A stretch of 64,000 bases of DNA from Acidimicrobiales bacterium (GTDB lineage: Bacteria; Actinomycetota; Acidimicrobiia; Acidimicrobiales; Acidimicrobilacustridaceae): assembly GCA_030830565.1 (NCBI GenBank), contig JAURMR010000041.1:1-64000 (forward strand), in the 5' to 3' direction. This document shows, piece after piece, positions 1-11,568 of this stretch. Position 1 is the stretch's first letter. Each line of letters begins with the position of its first letter. Made by a program: the position numbers and the translations under genes. The notes under the pieces were generated by a model. That model saw only the letters and a list, made by a program, of their open reading frames with translations. It did no database searches and was not told the origin of the DNA.

Positions 1-1494
1 GGTGACGAACTCGAACTCGGCATCGAACCACCCGGTGGCGATGAGGTCACAAAAGTTCCGTGGAGCCTCCTACTCCAACGGCGGGTTGCCAACAGGGTCG
101 AACGCAGCCCGCGCCGAGCCTGGATCATTCTCGCGGCATCGCTTCTTGGCGTCTTTACCGCGAGTTTCACGATCACAGTACTTACGGTTTCGTTGGGTGA
201 AATCGCCTTTGACCTTGGTTCAACCAAGAGCATCTTGACCTGGGCAGTTACCGGACCGAGTTTGGCGATGGCGGTGCTTGGTCCTATCGGCGGAAAGTTG
301 TCGGACCGTTATGGAGCGCGACGTATCTACCTCATCAGTATCACTGGGGTTGCGGTGTTCTCGGCAGCTGCGATTGTTTCGTGGAGTGCGCCCGCACTCA
401 TCGCTGCTCGATTGATTGGTGCATCGCTGGGCGCCGCAGCAGGACCTGCTGCGTTATCGATGATTAATCGAAGTTTTCCTCCCGAACGTCGGGCACAGGC
501 ACTTGGGTATTGGTCGCTGGTCGGCGCGGGTGCCCCCGTCTTTGGTGTTGTGATTGGCGGACCACTAGTCGACTCATTTGGTTGGCGTTGGATTTTCATT
601 CTGCAAACGCCCATTGCAATTGCTGCAGTCGTGATCGGGTTTCTCGTGCTTCCGCATTCTGGACGCGGAGATCGTCATCCGTTCGATATCGCTGGTTCGG
701 TACTGCTTGCCTTCGGTGTTGGTTTTCTCCTCGTAGCGCTTAACCGTGGTCCGGAAATGGGTTGGTCAAATCCACTTGTGCTTTTCGGCTTTATCGGTGG
801 CCCGTTGTTGTTGCTTTGGTTTGCGCGAGTTGAAAATCGGACGGCGTATCCCCTGTTGCCGATGCGTTATTTTCGCCGTCGAAATTTCACGTTCCCCATG
901 ATTAATCAGTTCTTCGCGAACTTCACCTATATGGGTGGTTTCATTCTCACCCCACTGCTGCTTCATGACGTGCTCGGATACAGCACAACAAAAACGGGTT
1001 TGGTCTCGATAGCTCGACCGATCGCCTTCTCAATTGTTGGCCCGATCGCCGGTTATATGGTTATCAAGTTCGGTGAACGAACAATCGGGATGTTCGGTTC
1101 CATCGTGTTGATCGCATCGATGATGAGCTTGGCGATGGTTACGGCCACAACAGGAATGTGGTGGATCGAAGGCGCGCTAGTTCTTTCCGGAATCGGAATG
1201 GGTGCGTGTGCTCCAGCGATGATCGCGAGCATTGCGAATTCCGTTGACAAAAGCGATCTCGGCGTTGCGAGTGCTGCGTCACAGACGGTGAGTCAGATTG
1301 GTGTCGTCGCAGGAATGCAGATTCTTCTCACTGTTCAATCAGTAAGTGCGGTGAACGGCAGCGGAACCTCGTCCTACGCTGCGGCGTATCACGTCGGTGC
1401 CGTTGCTGCGGTAGTGGCGCTTATTGGGGCATTTTTCGTTCGACGCACACGTCACGAAGAACCGCAATTGACAGAGTCACTCGCAACCGCCTGA
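1..1494 (+). CDS. MFS transporter (DHA2/EmrB-like), 5' truncated by window edge
   Basis: Frame is open from base 1 (..RAWIILAASLLGVFTASFTITVLTVSLGEIAFDLGSTKSILTWAV..); multiple TM segments and MFS-like GGKLSDRYGARR motif; the ORF track start at 193 is an internal TTG. Confidence 0.85.
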   Translation, partial: GDELELGIEPPGGDEVTKVPWSLLLQRRVANRVERSPRRAWIILAASLLGVFTASFTITVLTVSLGEIAFDLGSTKSILTWAVTGPSLAMAVLGPIGGKLSDRYGARRIYLISITGVAVFSAAAIVSWSAPALIAARLIGASLGAAAGPAALSMINRSFPPERRAQALGYWSLVGAGAPVFGVVIGGPLVDSFGWRWIFILQTPIAIAAVVIGFLVLPHSGRGDRHPFDIAGSVLLAFGVGFLLVALNRGPEMGWSNPLVLFGFIGGPLLLLWFARVENRTAYPLLPMRYFRRRNFTFPMINQFFANFTYMGGFILTPLLLHDVLGYSTTKTGLVSIARPIAFSIVGPIAGYMVIKFGERTIGMFGSIVLIASMMSLAMVTATTGMWWIEGALVLSGIGMGACAPAMIASIANSVDKSDLGVASAASQTVSQIGVVAGMQILLTVQSVSAVNGSGTSSYAAAYHVGAVAAVVALIGAFFVRRTRHEEPQLTESLATA

Positions 1495-1522
1495 GTAGGA
1501 CGCTGAACCGAGCGAACTTGGG

Positions 1523-2008
1523 TTAGTCCGCAGTGATGGCGCGCAAGGCGTCGGCGATTCCCTGAACTTCTGGGTCGGGAGCAGCGGCCGAGGCCTGCAT
1601 CGCGAGCATCTTTGAGAGGTCTCCGTCGACTTTGATTCGGCCGCCCATGAATGCCTGCATGGCAGCAGCGGCATCTTGATCAATGAAGATTGCCCGAGCG
1701 GTTTCGTAGTCGACGGTGACGGTGAGATCGGGGCCTTCAAGGTGGCCATCTTCAATAACGACATCCCCATCGCTTGTGTCGATATGGCCGTGTACGTCGG
1801 TATCGAAGGGGCTTTCGGTGACGACAAGATTCATGCGAACGGCGACCGGGGGAGCGGTTGCGGGTCGGGGCATGGTGTCGCGCAGCGCTCGTGCGGCATT
1901 CATCCAGTCAGGGCTCAGGAATGGATAAGCAGTCGCCACGGGTCCTCCACAAAGTCGTTGTGAGATGTTGACCCTACCCACGTCGGGAGGGGTTGGTCCG
2001 GTCGGCAT
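1523..2008 (-). CDS. SCP2 sterol-binding-domain-like protein
   Basis: Pattern ..DLTVTVDYETARAIFIDQDAAAAMQAFMGGRIKVDGDLSKMLAMQ.. typical of SCP2-like domains; start codon uncertain. Confidence 0.6.
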   Translation of the reverse strand: MPTGPTPPDVGRVNISQRLCGGPVATAYPFLSPDWMNAARALRDTMPRPATAPPVAVRMNLVVTESPFDTDVHGHIDTSDGDVVIEDGHLEGPDLTVTVDYETARAIFIDQDAAAAMQAFMGGRIKVDGDLSKMLAMQASAAAPDPEVQGIADALRAITAD

Positions 2009-2023
2009 CTACGATGCTCATCC

Positions 2024-2326
2024 ATGTCCGCACGTCTCACTCGCGACAATGTCGCCAAAGTCGCCGATCTTGCTCGGCTCAACCTCACCGATGCCGAACT
2101 TGAGCGTTATACCGAGCAGCTCGGCGCCGTCCTTGATCACGCTGAAGACGTCGCATCCCTCGACCTCGATGGTGTTCCGCCGACTGCGCATCCCTTGCCG
2201 CTCGTAAACGTGTTGCGCGAGGACGTTGTTGTCGAAGGCGTTGATCGTGACGAGGTTCTTTCTCAAGCGCCTTCAGTTGAAGATCGCCGATTCCGGGTGC
2301 CCGCCATCCTCGGTGAGGAGCCCTGA
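2024..2326 (+). CDS. gatC: Asp/Glu-tRNA amidotransferase subunit C
   Basis: GatC-like sequence ([38 protein letters not shown]); directly upstream of gatA. Confidence 0.92.
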   Translation: MSARLTRDNVAKVADLARLNLTDAELERYTEQLGAVLDHAEDVASLDLDGVPPTAHPLPLVNVLREDVVVEGVDRDEVLSQAPSVEDRRFRVPAILGEEP

Positions 2327-2327
2327 A

Positions 2328-3782
2328 ATGACAACGCTTCCTTCCACCGCCCTTGAAATCGCCGCTGCTGTTCGTTCGGGGCAGCTCTCTGCGCTTGAAG
2401 TTCTGAACGATCACCTCGCCCGTATCGACGCACGAGACGGCGAAATCAACGCATTTAATCTCGTAATGGCGGACCAAGCACGTGCTGCAGCAACCGCAGT
2501 CGATGCTCGAGTCGCCGCCGGCGAGGATCCCGGAGCACTTGCCGGTGTTCCCCTCGCGCTCAAGGACAACTTGTGCACTCGCGGAATTCCGACCACCTGT
2601 TCGAGTCGAATCCTCGAAGGTTGGCGACCTCCTTACGACGCCACCGTTGTACAGCTCGTCAATGCTGCCGGTGCAGTCTCGATCGGTAAGACAAATCTTG
2701 ATGAGTTCGCAATGGGTTCTTCAACCGAGAACTCTGCCTTCGGACCGACACGTAATCCTCGTGATACCGGCCGGGTTCCTGGCGGTTCGTCGGGCGGCTC
2801 GGCTGCAGCAGTGGCTGCGGGTTTTGCTCCAATCTCGCTGGGTTCTGACACCGGTGGCTCAATCCGCCAGCCCGCCGCATTGTGCGGTGTTGTTGGTGTG
2901 AAGCCGACCTACGGAATGGTGAGCCGCTACGGACTCATTGCCTTCGCGTCATCGCTCGACCAGATCGGTCCGTTCTCAACGACCGTCGCCGACTCTGCCC
3001 TGTTGTTGGAAGCGATCGCTGGTCACGATGGTCGGGATTCCACGTCGATCGATGCACCCGTTCCGTCATTGCTCGAATCTCTCGGTCGTGGCGTCGATGG
3101 ACTTCGTGTTGGACTTGTCACTGAACTGATGGGCGAAGGCATTGCGCCTGATGTTGCAGCGCGTGTTCGCCAAGCCGCTGATGCACTTGCCGCAGGCGGC
3201 GCACAGATCGGCGAAGTTTCCGTTCCTGCCGTGGCGTACGGATTGTCGGCGTACTACCTCATCGCTCCTGCTGAAGCCTCGAGCAACCTTGCTCGTTACG
3301 ACGGTGTTCGGTACGGCATGCGTGTCGATGCACCGACCACTGCAGAGATGAACGCAGCCACTCGTACCGCTGGCTTTGGTGAAGAAGTGAAACGACGCAT
3401 CATGCTCGGCACCTATGCACTTTCGGCGGGCTATTACGACGCCTATTACGGCAAGGCACTGAAGGTGCGCACACTCATCGTGCGCGACTTCGAAAGGGCA
3501 TACGCCGATTTCGACCTTCTCCTTACGCCGACGTCTCCGACAACTGCGTTTAAATTCGGCGATAAGACCGCCGATCCGTTGTCGATGTATCTCAATGACA
3601 TCTGCACGATTCCCACCAACCTGGCGGGCCATCCGGCAATGAGTGTTCCGTTTGGTGGTGGCTCCGACGGAATGCCGGTTGGCGTTCAATTGCTGGCACC
3701 CGCACTGGGGGAGCCGACCATGTTCCGAGCCGCTGCTGTTCTTGAAGCTGCTGCTCCCGCTCTTGACGAGGTGTGGTCATGA
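2328..3782 (+). CDS. gatA: Asp/Glu-tRNA amidotransferase subunit A
   Basis: Amidase signature [48 protein letters not shown] at 2328 preferred over ORF-track start. Confidence 0.95.
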   Translation: MTTLPSTALEIAAAVRSGQLSALEVLNDHLARIDARDGEINAFNLVMADQARAAATAVDARVAAGEDPGALAGVPLALKDNLCTRGIPTTCSSRILEGWRPPYDATVVQLVNAAGAVSIGKTNLDEFAMGSSTENSAFGPTRNPRDTGRVPGGSSGGSAAAVAAGFAPISLGSDTGGSIRQPAALCGVVGVKPTYGMVSRYGLIAFASSLDQIGPFSTTVADSALLLEAIAGHDGRDSTSIDAPVPSLLESLGRGVDGLRVGLVTELMGEGIAPDVAARVRQAADALAAGGAQIGEVSVPAVAYGLSAYYLIAPAEASSNLARYDGVRYGMRVDAPTTAEMNAATRTAGFGEEVKRRIMLGTYALSAGYYDAYYGKALKVRTLIVRDFERAYADFDLLLTPTSPTTAFKFGDKTADPLSMYLNDICTIPTNLAGHPAMSVPFGGGSDGMPVGVQLLAPALGEPTMFRAAAVLEAAAPALDEVWS

Positions 3783-5272
3783 CACTCACTCACGAACCAA
3801 TCGAAGGCGAACATTTCGTTGTCGTTAGCGAGACAACTGGAGATGAGTGGGAGATCGTGGTTGGTCTCGAAGTTCATTGTGAACTCGCAACAGCCACAAA
3901 GTTGTTCTGCGGATGTCCCAACATGTTTGGTGACGAGCCCAACACAAATGTGTGTCCGGTATGCCTTGGGCTTCCGGGTTCATTGCCCGTACTGAATCAC
4001 AACGTGGTCGAGTTGGCGATGCGTCTCGGACGTGCCTTGCACTGCGAAGTTGAACCGTCGGTATTCGCTCGCAAGAACTACTTCTACCCAGATATGCCGA
4101 AGGACTATCAGGTCAGTCAGTTTGACCAACCGATCAATGTCGATGGTTGGCTCGATCTCCCCGATGGCACTCGCGTGGGAATTGAGCGCGCGCACATCGA
4201 AGAAGACACCGGCAAGAACACCCATGCTGGTGGTAGTGGTCGTATCCACGGTGCCGACTATTCGCTAGTTGATTACAACCGAGCCGGTGTGCCGTTGGTG
4301 GAAATCGTTGGTCGTCCGCATATTCGTCATCCCGAACAAGCCAAGACTTATATCGACGAACTGCGCGCCATTCTTCTTACAACTGGCGCATCCGACGCCA
4401 AGATGGAAGAAGGCTCACTTCGTGTCGATGCCAACGTTTCAGTTCGTCGCGTTGGCGAAACGGAACTCGGCACTCGTTGCGAGATCAAGAACTTGAACTC
4501 TCTTCGCTCACTTGGTCGCGCCATCGAATACGAAGCACGCCGTCAGGTGGATCTTCTCGAAACAGGCGAGCGCATCAAACAAGAGACGCGACACTGGGAC
4601 GAAGGCGCAGGTCGCACTCGTCCTGGTCGCTCGAAGGAAGAAGCCGAGGACTATCGCTACTTCCAAGAGCCCGATCTTGTTCCCCTTGCCCCAAGTGCCG
4701 AGTGGATCGCCGCTATCGACGCAGGAATGCCACCGCTTCCTGCGGCCCGTCGTGACGCTCTTGCACGTGCATCGGGACTTGTCATTACTGATACGAGTGT
4801 CGTTATCGCGGTGCAGCGTGATCTCGACGCACTTGCATTGGCGTCGATCGCAGCTGGTGGTGACGGCAAGCGAGTGCTCACCCACGTTGAACACAACTTG
4901 TCGGGCGAAGGGGCCTCCAATCTCGATCCCGCGCAATTCGCGCAACTGGTGACACTCGAACTTGGTGGTCAACTCACTGCAACGCAGGCCAAGACAGTGC
5001 TTGCCGAGATGGTGACCAGCGGTCGCGCTCCTGATGTGATTGCTGCCGAACTCGGCTTCGAGGCAATGGACTCCTCTGAACTCGAAGGAATCGTCGATGG
5101 GCTGATTGCCGAAAGCCCCGAGGAATGGGCCGATTTCTGTACTGGTGATGACAAAAAGCGCGGAAAGCTCCAAGGATTCTTCACCGGCAAGATCATGAAG
5201 GCCACCAAGGGTCAGGCCGATGGCAAAGCGGTTGCAGCGCTCCTTGAATCGCGTAGGGCCGAAAGCCTCTGA
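3779..5272 (+). CDS. gatB: Asp/Glu-tRNA amidotransferase subunit B
   Basis: GatB motifs ([35 protein letters not shown]-like, [11 protein letters not shown]); ATGA overlap with gatA. Confidence 0.95.
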   Translation: MTLTHEPIEGEHFVVVSETTGDEWEIVVGLEVHCELATATKLFCGCPNMFGDEPNTNVCPVCLGLPGSLPVLNHNVVELAMRLGRALHCEVEPSVFARKNYFYPDMPKDYQVSQFDQPINVDGWLDLPDGTRVGIERAHIEEDTGKNTHAGGSGRIHGADYSLVDYNRAGVPLVEIVGRPHIRHPEQAKTYIDELRAILLTTGASDAKMEEGSLRVDANVSVRRVGETELGTRCEIKNLNSLRSLGRAIEYEARRQVDLLETGERIKQETRHWDEGAGRTRPGRSKEEAEDYRYFQEPDLVPLAPSAEWIAAIDAGMPPLPAARRDALARASGLVITDTSVVIAVQRDLDALALASIAAGGDGKRVLTHVEHNLSGEGASNLDPAQFAQLVTLELGGQLTATQAKTVLAEMVTSGRAPDVIAAELGFEAMDSSELEGIVDGLIAESPEEWADFCTGDDKKRGKLQGFFTGKIMKATKGQADGKAVAALLESRRAESL

Positions 5273-5337
5273 TTCCGTCCTTTGGGCCGGGTCCTTCTCT
5301 ACGCTGGGGGTACCCATACTCCCGGGGAGGGAATGCG

Positions 5338-5859
5338 ATGCGCACAACGAAAAAAAGCGCGGCTCTTGCTGCGTTACTGATGGCAGGGCTCATGCTCGTA
5401 GGAACTGCGTGTGGTGGTTCGTCGAGCAAGAGCAATGAATCATCGAGCAGTTCAGGCTCGTCTTCGGAAGCCACAGCGAAGGCGAGTGGTAGCGGGGGAG
5501 ATGCCGGCAGTTGCTCGGACCTTTTCAATAAGTCTGAAGAACTTGCTTCCAAGATGGATGCAGCGATGGCGAACTCGAATGGTGTGTCCTCAGACCTAAG
5601 CTCGATGGTCTCCTCTCTTGAAGCGTTCACCTCGAGTGTCCCGAGCGCGATCCGTGACGATTGGAAGACGATCGTTTCGGCGTTCAAGTCCTACGTCGAC
5701 GCGACCAAAGGGATCGATATGAACAACCTCACTGATCCGGCAACGATCGAAAAACTTACCAACGCGGCTTCAAGTATGGATGACGCGAAGTTCCAGAAGG
5801 CATCTGAAAATCTCGACGCTTGGGTGGCCAAGAACTGCCCGAGTTACGCGAACAAATAA
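5338..5859 (+). CDS. Ser-rich putative secreted lipoprotein
   Basis: Signal peptide plus lipobox LMLVGTAC followed by Ser-rich linker. Confidence 0.65.
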   Translation: MRTTKKSAALAALLMAGLMLVGTACGGSSSKSNESSSSSGSSSEATAKASGSGGDAGSCSDLFNKSEELASKMDAAMANSNGVSSDLSSMVSSLEAFTSSVPSAIRDDWKTIVSAFKSYVDATKGIDMNNLTDPATIEKLTNAASSMDDAKFQKASENLDAWVAKNCPSYANK

Positions 5860-5891
5860 GTGACGATGCACGATGGAGTGCAGCTGCACGT

Positions 5892-5926
5892 GAATGGGGC
5901 CCCGGTCATCGACCGGGGCCCCATTC
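5892..5926 (+). terminator. Strong hairpin, probable terminator
   Basis: Perfect 16-bp stem GAATGGGGCCCCGGTC-atc-GACCGGGGCCCCATTC downstream of the lipoprotein gene; no long T-run. Confidence 0.7.
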
Positions 5927-5970
5927 AATTCATCACGAGTTGCCGTTGTGCGATCGGCAACGGAGCCTGA

Positions 5971-6312
5971 TCAGTCGGCGAGCGGAACACCATTTGCGTC
6001 GGTCAGGTAGCTGGGATTCTTGGTGAGAATGAGTATCCCCTCCACCAATCCCCAGAGGGATCCGATTCCACAGGTGAAGATCGTGACCACGATCTGAAGG
6101 ATGGCTTTGTTCGTGTAGCCCAGATAGAAGTTGTGGACGCCGAATCCCCCGAGGAGGATGCCGAGGATGCCTGCGGCCACTCGGGACTTGGGCTGATAGG
6201 TGGCCGGAGCGGCTTGAGAGGCGTACTGGCCCCACTGTGTGCCGTCCCACCAACGCTGCTGGCCGCTTCCGTCGTCATACCAACCTGCTGGCTGTGTCTC
6301 TGGTGTCGTCAT
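5971..6312 (-). CDS. TM2 domain protein with N-terminal DUF2510-like segment
   Basis: PAGWYDDGSGQQRWWDGTQW and GGFGVHNFYLGYTNKAILQIVVTIFTCGIGSLWGLVEGILIL. Confidence 0.8.
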   Translation of the reverse strand: MTTPETQPAGWYDDGSGQQRWWDGTQWGQYASQAAPATYQPKSRVAAGILGILLGGFGVHNFYLGYTNKAILQIVVTIFTCGIGSLWGLVEGILILTKNPSYLTDANGVPLAD

Positions 6313-6402
6313 GGGGGAAGAGTATCCACGCGATCGTTTGTGCGCTTTGAAGAATCGCCCGAGTTGCCGTTGAGGGCTCCGTGCGGCAAGACTTACTTTC
6401 CT

Positions 6403-6444
6403 GTGAGCACGACGGTCCTTACCTCGCTCGTAGTACTCCGCTAG
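6403..6444 (+). CDS. Putative leader peptide MSTTVLTSLVVLR upstream of ilvB
   Basis: GTG AGC ACG ACG GTC CTT ACC TCG CTC GTA GTA CTC CGC TAG; Val/Leu codons just before stop; followed by hairpins. Confidence 0.75.
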   Translation: MSTTVLTSLVVLR

Positions 6445-6503
6445 CACACGCCGGCCTCGTCCGTCGCGTGTGCGCCCTCGGCCTCCCACTCGGGAGGCCG
6501 TTT
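6444..6503 (+). promoter_or_regulatory. Putative ilvB attenuator: pause hairpin plus terminator hairpin
   Basis: GCACACGC(6444-6451)/GCGTGTGC(6466-6473) and CGGCCTCCC-actc-GGGAGGCCG-TTT (6479-6503). Confidence 0.75.
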
Positions 6504-6564
6504 ACGTTCCGCCCGTTCGAACCGGCCCGATCCCGCTGATGCCTAGGCATCGGGGAGGACAACC

Positions 6565-8295
6565 ATGAAAACCAACGGTGGTGCCGCACTCATCAAGGCT
6601 CTCGAACTCGAGGGCGTCGATGTGATCTTTGGTCTGCCCGGTGGCGCAATCTTGCCGGTGTACGACCCGATCATCGACTCGCCAATTCGTCACATTCTCG
6701 TTCGTCACGAACAGGGTGCAGGGCATATGGCCGAGGGCTATGCCCATGCAACTGGCCGTCCTGGAGTCGCGATGGTGACCAGCGGTCCGGCAGCAACGAA
6801 CATCGTGACGCCGCTCGCCGACGCGTACATGGACTCTGTTCCGATGGTTGTCATCACCGGTCAGGTCGGAACTGCCGGCATCGGAACTGACGCGTTTCAA
6901 GAGGTCGATACGGTCGGCATCACTCGTTCAGTCACGAAGCACAACGAACTGGTCACGAATGCGGCGGACATCCCGCGCATCGTTCGTGAGGCCTTCCACA
7001 TCGCGACCACGGGTCGTCCCGGACCGGTGCTTATCGACATTCCAAAAGACCTCGTCGATCCCACCAACCCCAACTCGGCGCTCGATTGGTATTGGCCGGA
7101 TTCGGTTGATCTCGCTGGGTATCAGCCGCGACTCGATGGTGATCCTGCACTCATCAAAGACGCGGCCCAACTGATCATCGCTGCAGAGCGTCCGGTCATC
7201 TACGCCGGTGGTGGCATCCTCAAGGCGCGCGCTGCTGAATCCCTTCTGGCACTTGCCGAGCTGCTCGACATCCCCGTCGTCACCACGCTCATGGCCCGCG
7301 GTGCGATGCCCGACGATCACCCGTTGTGTCTCGGTATGCCGGGTATGCATGGCAACTACACCGCGGTCACGGCGATGCAGGAATCAGACCTGCTCATTGC
7401 GCTTGGTTCGCGTTTCGACGACCGGGTCACCGGAAAGCTCGATGCATTCGCAGCCAACGCGAAGATCATTCACGTCGACATTGATCCTGCCGAACTTGGC
7501 AAGGTTCGCCGACCAGATGTCGGTATCACTGGAGATTGTCGTCTCGTCATCAATGAACTACTCACTGCGCTCAAACAAATTGGGGCGCCTGAGGTTCAGC
7601 CTGATCGTTCGACATGGAAGTCCACGATCAGTGGTTGGCAGGAGAAGTATCCGCTTGCCTATGTGCAGTCCGAACCTGGCGATTTGTTGAAGCCGCAGTA
7701 TGTGCTTGAACAACTTCGTGACAATACCCCCGACGACTGCATTGTTGCCTCGGGCGTTGGTCAGCATCAGATGTGGACCGCGCAGTACTGGAAGTTCCAG
7801 CACCCCTACACCTGGATCAACTCTGGTGGTCTCGGAACCATGGGCTTTTCTGTTCCGGCGGCAATCGGTGCCAAGGTCGGCCGACCCGATCGCATGGTCT
7901 GGGCCGTCGACGGTGACGGCTGTTTCCAGATGACGGCTCAGGAACTTGTGACTGCAGCAGCCGAACGCATTCCGGTGAAGATCGCGATTCTTAACAACGC
8001 GTATCTCGGAATGGTGCGTCAGTGGCAGGAAATGTTCTACGAAGAGCGATACAGCGAGGTCTACCTCTCACCAGATCTTCCCGATTACAAGATGTGGGCT
8101 GAAGCAATGGGATGTGTTGGCATGCGTGTCGAAGCTCCCGAAGATGTTCTTCCTGCAATTCAGCGTGCGAACGAAGTCGATGACCGTCCTGTCGTCATCG
8201 ACTTCCGCACCGATGCGCGCGAGAAGGTTTTCCCGATGGTGCCCGCAGGCAAGTCCAACTCCGACATCGTTGTCGGACCGGAGGATGTCCGATGA
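6565..8295 (+). CDS. ilvB: Acetolactate synthase large subunit
   Basis: ThDP enzyme motifs GLPGGAILPVYD, HEQGAGHMAEGYA, WAVDGDGCFQMTAQELVTA. Confidence 0.95.
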   Translation: MKTNGGAALIKALELEGVDVIFGLPGGAILPVYDPIIDSPIRHILVRHEQGAGHMAEGYAHATGRPGVAMVTSGPAATNIVTPLADAYMDSVPMVVITGQVGTAGIGTDAFQEVDTVGITRSVTKHNELVTNAADIPRIVREAFHIATTGRPGPVLIDIPKDLVDPTNPNSALDWYWPDSVDLAGYQPRLDGDPALIKDAAQLIIAAERPVIYAGGGILKARAAESLLALAELLDIPVVTTLMARGAMPDDHPLCLGMPGMHGNYTAVTAMQESDLLIALGSRFDDRVTGKLDAFAANAKIIHVDIDPAELGKVRRPDVGITGDCRLVINELLTALKQIGAPEVQPDRSTWKSTISGWQEKYPLAYVQSEPGDLLKPQYVLEQLRDNTPDDCIVASGVGQHQMWTAQYWKFQHPYTWINSGGLGTMGFSVPAAIGAKVGRPDRMVWAVDGDGCFQMTAQELVTAAAERIPVKIAILNNAYLGMVRQWQEMFYEERYSEVYLSPDLPDYKMWAEAMGCVGMRVEAPEDVLPAIQRANEVDDRPVVIDFRTDAREKVFPMVPAGKSNSDIVVGPEDVR

Positions 8296-8780
8296 GTCCA
8301 GCAACTCGTCATCACATCCTTTCTGTCCTTGTCGAAAACAAGCCCGGTGTTCTTGCTCGCGTGTCAGGACTTTTTGCACGTCGAGGCTTCAACATCTTTT
8401 CGCTTGCTGTTGCACCCACCGACGACCCCACTCGTAGTCGCATCACGATCGTGGTCGATGTGGAATCGGCACCGCTTGAACAAATCACCAAGCAGCTCGA
8501 CAAGCTCATCAACGTGCTGCAGATCGATGAACTTGCTCCCATCGATGCGGTGGAACGCGAACTCATGATTGTGACCGTGACCGTGACCGCCGAGTCCAAG
8601 CCCGAACTGCTATCTCTTACGGAGGAATACAGCGGCGTGGTTCTCGACGAAGCCGGCGATCGCATCACTGTGTCTTTGGGCGGCACCCCAGAAGCGCTCG
8701 ATGCCTTCACCGCTCGTATGGGCGCAGCAGTGGTGGCCTATCAGCGCACCGGCCGCATCGCCCTTCCTCGCATCGTTTGA
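8292..8780 (+). CDS. ilvN: Acetolactate synthase small subunit
   Basis: ACT domain: HHILSVLVENKPGVLARVSGLFARRGFNIFSLAV; overlaps ilvB by 4 nt. Confidence 0.95.
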   Translation: MSPATRHHILSVLVENKPGVLARVSGLFARRGFNIFSLAVAPTDDPTRSRITIVVDVESAPLEQITKQLDKLINVLQIDELAPIDAVERELMIVTVTVTAESKPELLSLTEEYSGVVLDEAGDRITVSLGGTPEALDAFTARMGAAVVAYQRTGRIALPRIV

Positions 8781-8821
8781 CCCCTAATTAGTTCCGGGGT
8801 TCTGGCGCTTTTTCGTCCTGA

Positions 8822-9922
<1,101 letters not shown>

Positions 9923-10013
9923 CCCGAACGGGTTGACTCTCGCCGACAGAATTCGGCGGCGACGGATCGATACGACGCATCCTTTGGTGCGAAGTTCAGC
10001 GGGTGGAGTGCGC

Positions 10014-10033
10014 GAGGGGCCTTCGGGCCCCTC
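10014..10033 (+). terminator. Hairpin downstream of ilvC (possible terminator)
   Basis: GAGGGGCC-ttcg-GGCCCCTC, 8-bp stem with TTCG tetraloop; no T-run. Confidence 0.45.
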
Positions 10034-10086
10034 CGTCGCGTCCGGGCTCTTGGCGTTGGCATTGTGCGTCAATTGTTGACTTGATT

Positions 10087-10153
10087 GGTCGGGATTAGGA
10101 GCCTAGGGTTTCGCTCCTGTCCGACCGGGCTGTGCCGGTCGATCGATGAGGAG
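10087..10153 (+). promoter_or_regulatory. Structured or operator-like region upstream of metY
   Basis: GGTCGG..AGGAGC..GCTCCT..CCGACC nested inverted repeats, overlapping hairpin CGACCGG-gctgtg-CCGGTCG, and SD GAGGAG at 10148-10153. Confidence 0.4.
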
Positions 10154-10158
10154 TCACC

Positions 10159-11469
10159 ATGAGCGACAACTGGGGTTTCGATACCCGTCAGATCCACGCC
10201 GGCCAGGAGCCCGACCCGACCACCGGTGCGCGTGCTGTCCCGATCTACCAAACGACCTCGTATCAGTTCCGTGACACGACGCATGCTGCGAATCTCTTCG
10301 CGCTCGCCGAGATCGGCAACATCTACACCCGCATCATGAATCCGACGCAGGGTGTGTTCGAAGCGCGCATCGCGTCGCTCGAAGGTGCAACGGCAACCGC
10401 TGTTGGTCTCCCAGGCGCACTCGCTGTTGCTTCGGGCCAGGCTGCTGAAGCTCTCGCTATTCAGAACCTTGCCGAAGCAGGCAGCCATATCGTTGCCTCG
10501 GCAGCGTTGTACGGCGGCACCTACAACCTTCTTCATTACACACTCCCGAAGTTCGGCATCGAAGCAACGTTCATCGAAGATCCCGACAACCTCGATGAAT
10601 GGCGTAACGCAATTCGTCCGAACACCAAGGCGTTTTACGGCGAGACCATTGGCAACCCGCGTAACGACGTGCTCGACATCGAAGGTGTGTCGAAGGTTGC
10701 GCACGAAGCGGGCATTCCGCTTATCGTCGATAACACCGTTGCATCACCGTGGCTGATCCGTCCGTTCGAGTGGGGTGCTGACATCGTCGTGCATTCCGCC
10801 ACCAAGTTCATTGGTGGTCATGGCACTTCAATCGGTGGCCTCGTCGTTGACGGTGGCTCGTTCGACTTCTCGGCGAACGACAAGTTCCCGATGTTCACCG
10901 AACCCGACCCCAGTTACCACGGCCTTCAGTACTGGCCCGCACTTGGTGCCGGCTCGTACATCATCAAGGCACGCGTGCAGTTGCTTCGTGACCTTGGTCA
11001 GGCCATCACACCGTTCAACTCGTTCCTGTTCCTTCAGGGTCTTGAAACGCTCAGCCTTCGCATGGAGCGCCACAACGAGAACGCCGCCAAGGTCGCTGCG
11101 TATCTTGCTGGCCATTCACAGGTTGAAGAGGTGCAGCACGCCAGCCTTACGTCATCGCCGTGGCATGAGCGGGCCAAGAAGTACACCGGTGGCAAGGGCT
11201 TCGGTTCCGTACCTGCATTCGTCATCAAGGGCGGCAAGGAATCTGGACAGAAGTTTGTTGAGGCGCTTGAGCTTCACAGCCACGTGGCCAACATTGGCGA
11301 CGTGCGAAGCCTCGCCATTCACCCGGCAACCACGACCCATTCACAGCTCACTGAATCCGAACAGCTCACGACCGGTGTGAACCCGGGTCTCGTGCGTCTT
11401 TCGGTCGGCCTCGAGTCAATCGACGACATCATCGCCGATCTCGACAAGGGCTTCGCCGCTGCGAAGTGA
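10159..11469 (+). CDS. metY: O-acetylhomoserine aminocarboxypropyltransferase (homocysteine synthase)
   Basis: Cys/Met-metabolism PLP enzyme: [50 protein letters not shown]-Lys region. Confidence 0.92.
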   Translation: MSDNWGFDTRQIHAGQEPDPTTGARAVPIYQTTSYQFRDTTHAANLFALAEIGNIYTRIMNPTQGVFEARIASLEGATATAVGLPGALAVASGQAAEALAIQNLAEAGSHIVASAALYGGTYNLLHYTLPKFGIEATFIEDPDNLDEWRNAIRPNTKAFYGETIGNPRNDVLDIEGVSKVAHEAGIPLIVDNTVASPWLIRPFEWGADIVVHSATKFIGGHGTSIGGLVVDGGSFDFSANDKFPMFTEPDPSYHGLQYWPALGAGSYIIKARVQLLRDLGQAITPFNSFLFLQGLETLSLRMERHNENAAKVAAYLAGHSQVEEVQHASLTSSPWHERAKKYTGGKGFGSVPAFVIKGGKESGQKFVEALELHSHVANIGDVRSLAIHPATTTHSQLTESEQLTTGVNPGLVRLSVGLESIDDIIADLDKGFAAAK

Positions 11470-11495
11470 GTCGTTGGCGGTTCCAAGTTGTACGG

Positions 11496-11525
11496 AGAGG
11501 CCCGGTCATCGACCGGGCCTCTTTG
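11496..11525 (+). terminator. Intrinsic terminator after metY
   Basis: Perfect 12-bp stem AGAGGCCCGGTC-atc-GACCGGGCCTCT followed by TTTG. Confidence 0.8.
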
Positions 11526-11568
11526 TGTTTCGAACCGGTTACGTTCGGGATCCGATCAAGGGGGAGTC

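Noticed and set aside
4508-5347. 279-aa minus-strand ORF
   Set aside because: Antisense to gatB; no domain signal
5338-5859. Ser-rich tract as a tandem repeat
   Set aside because: Irregular Ser-rich linker after a lipobox, not a true DNA repeat
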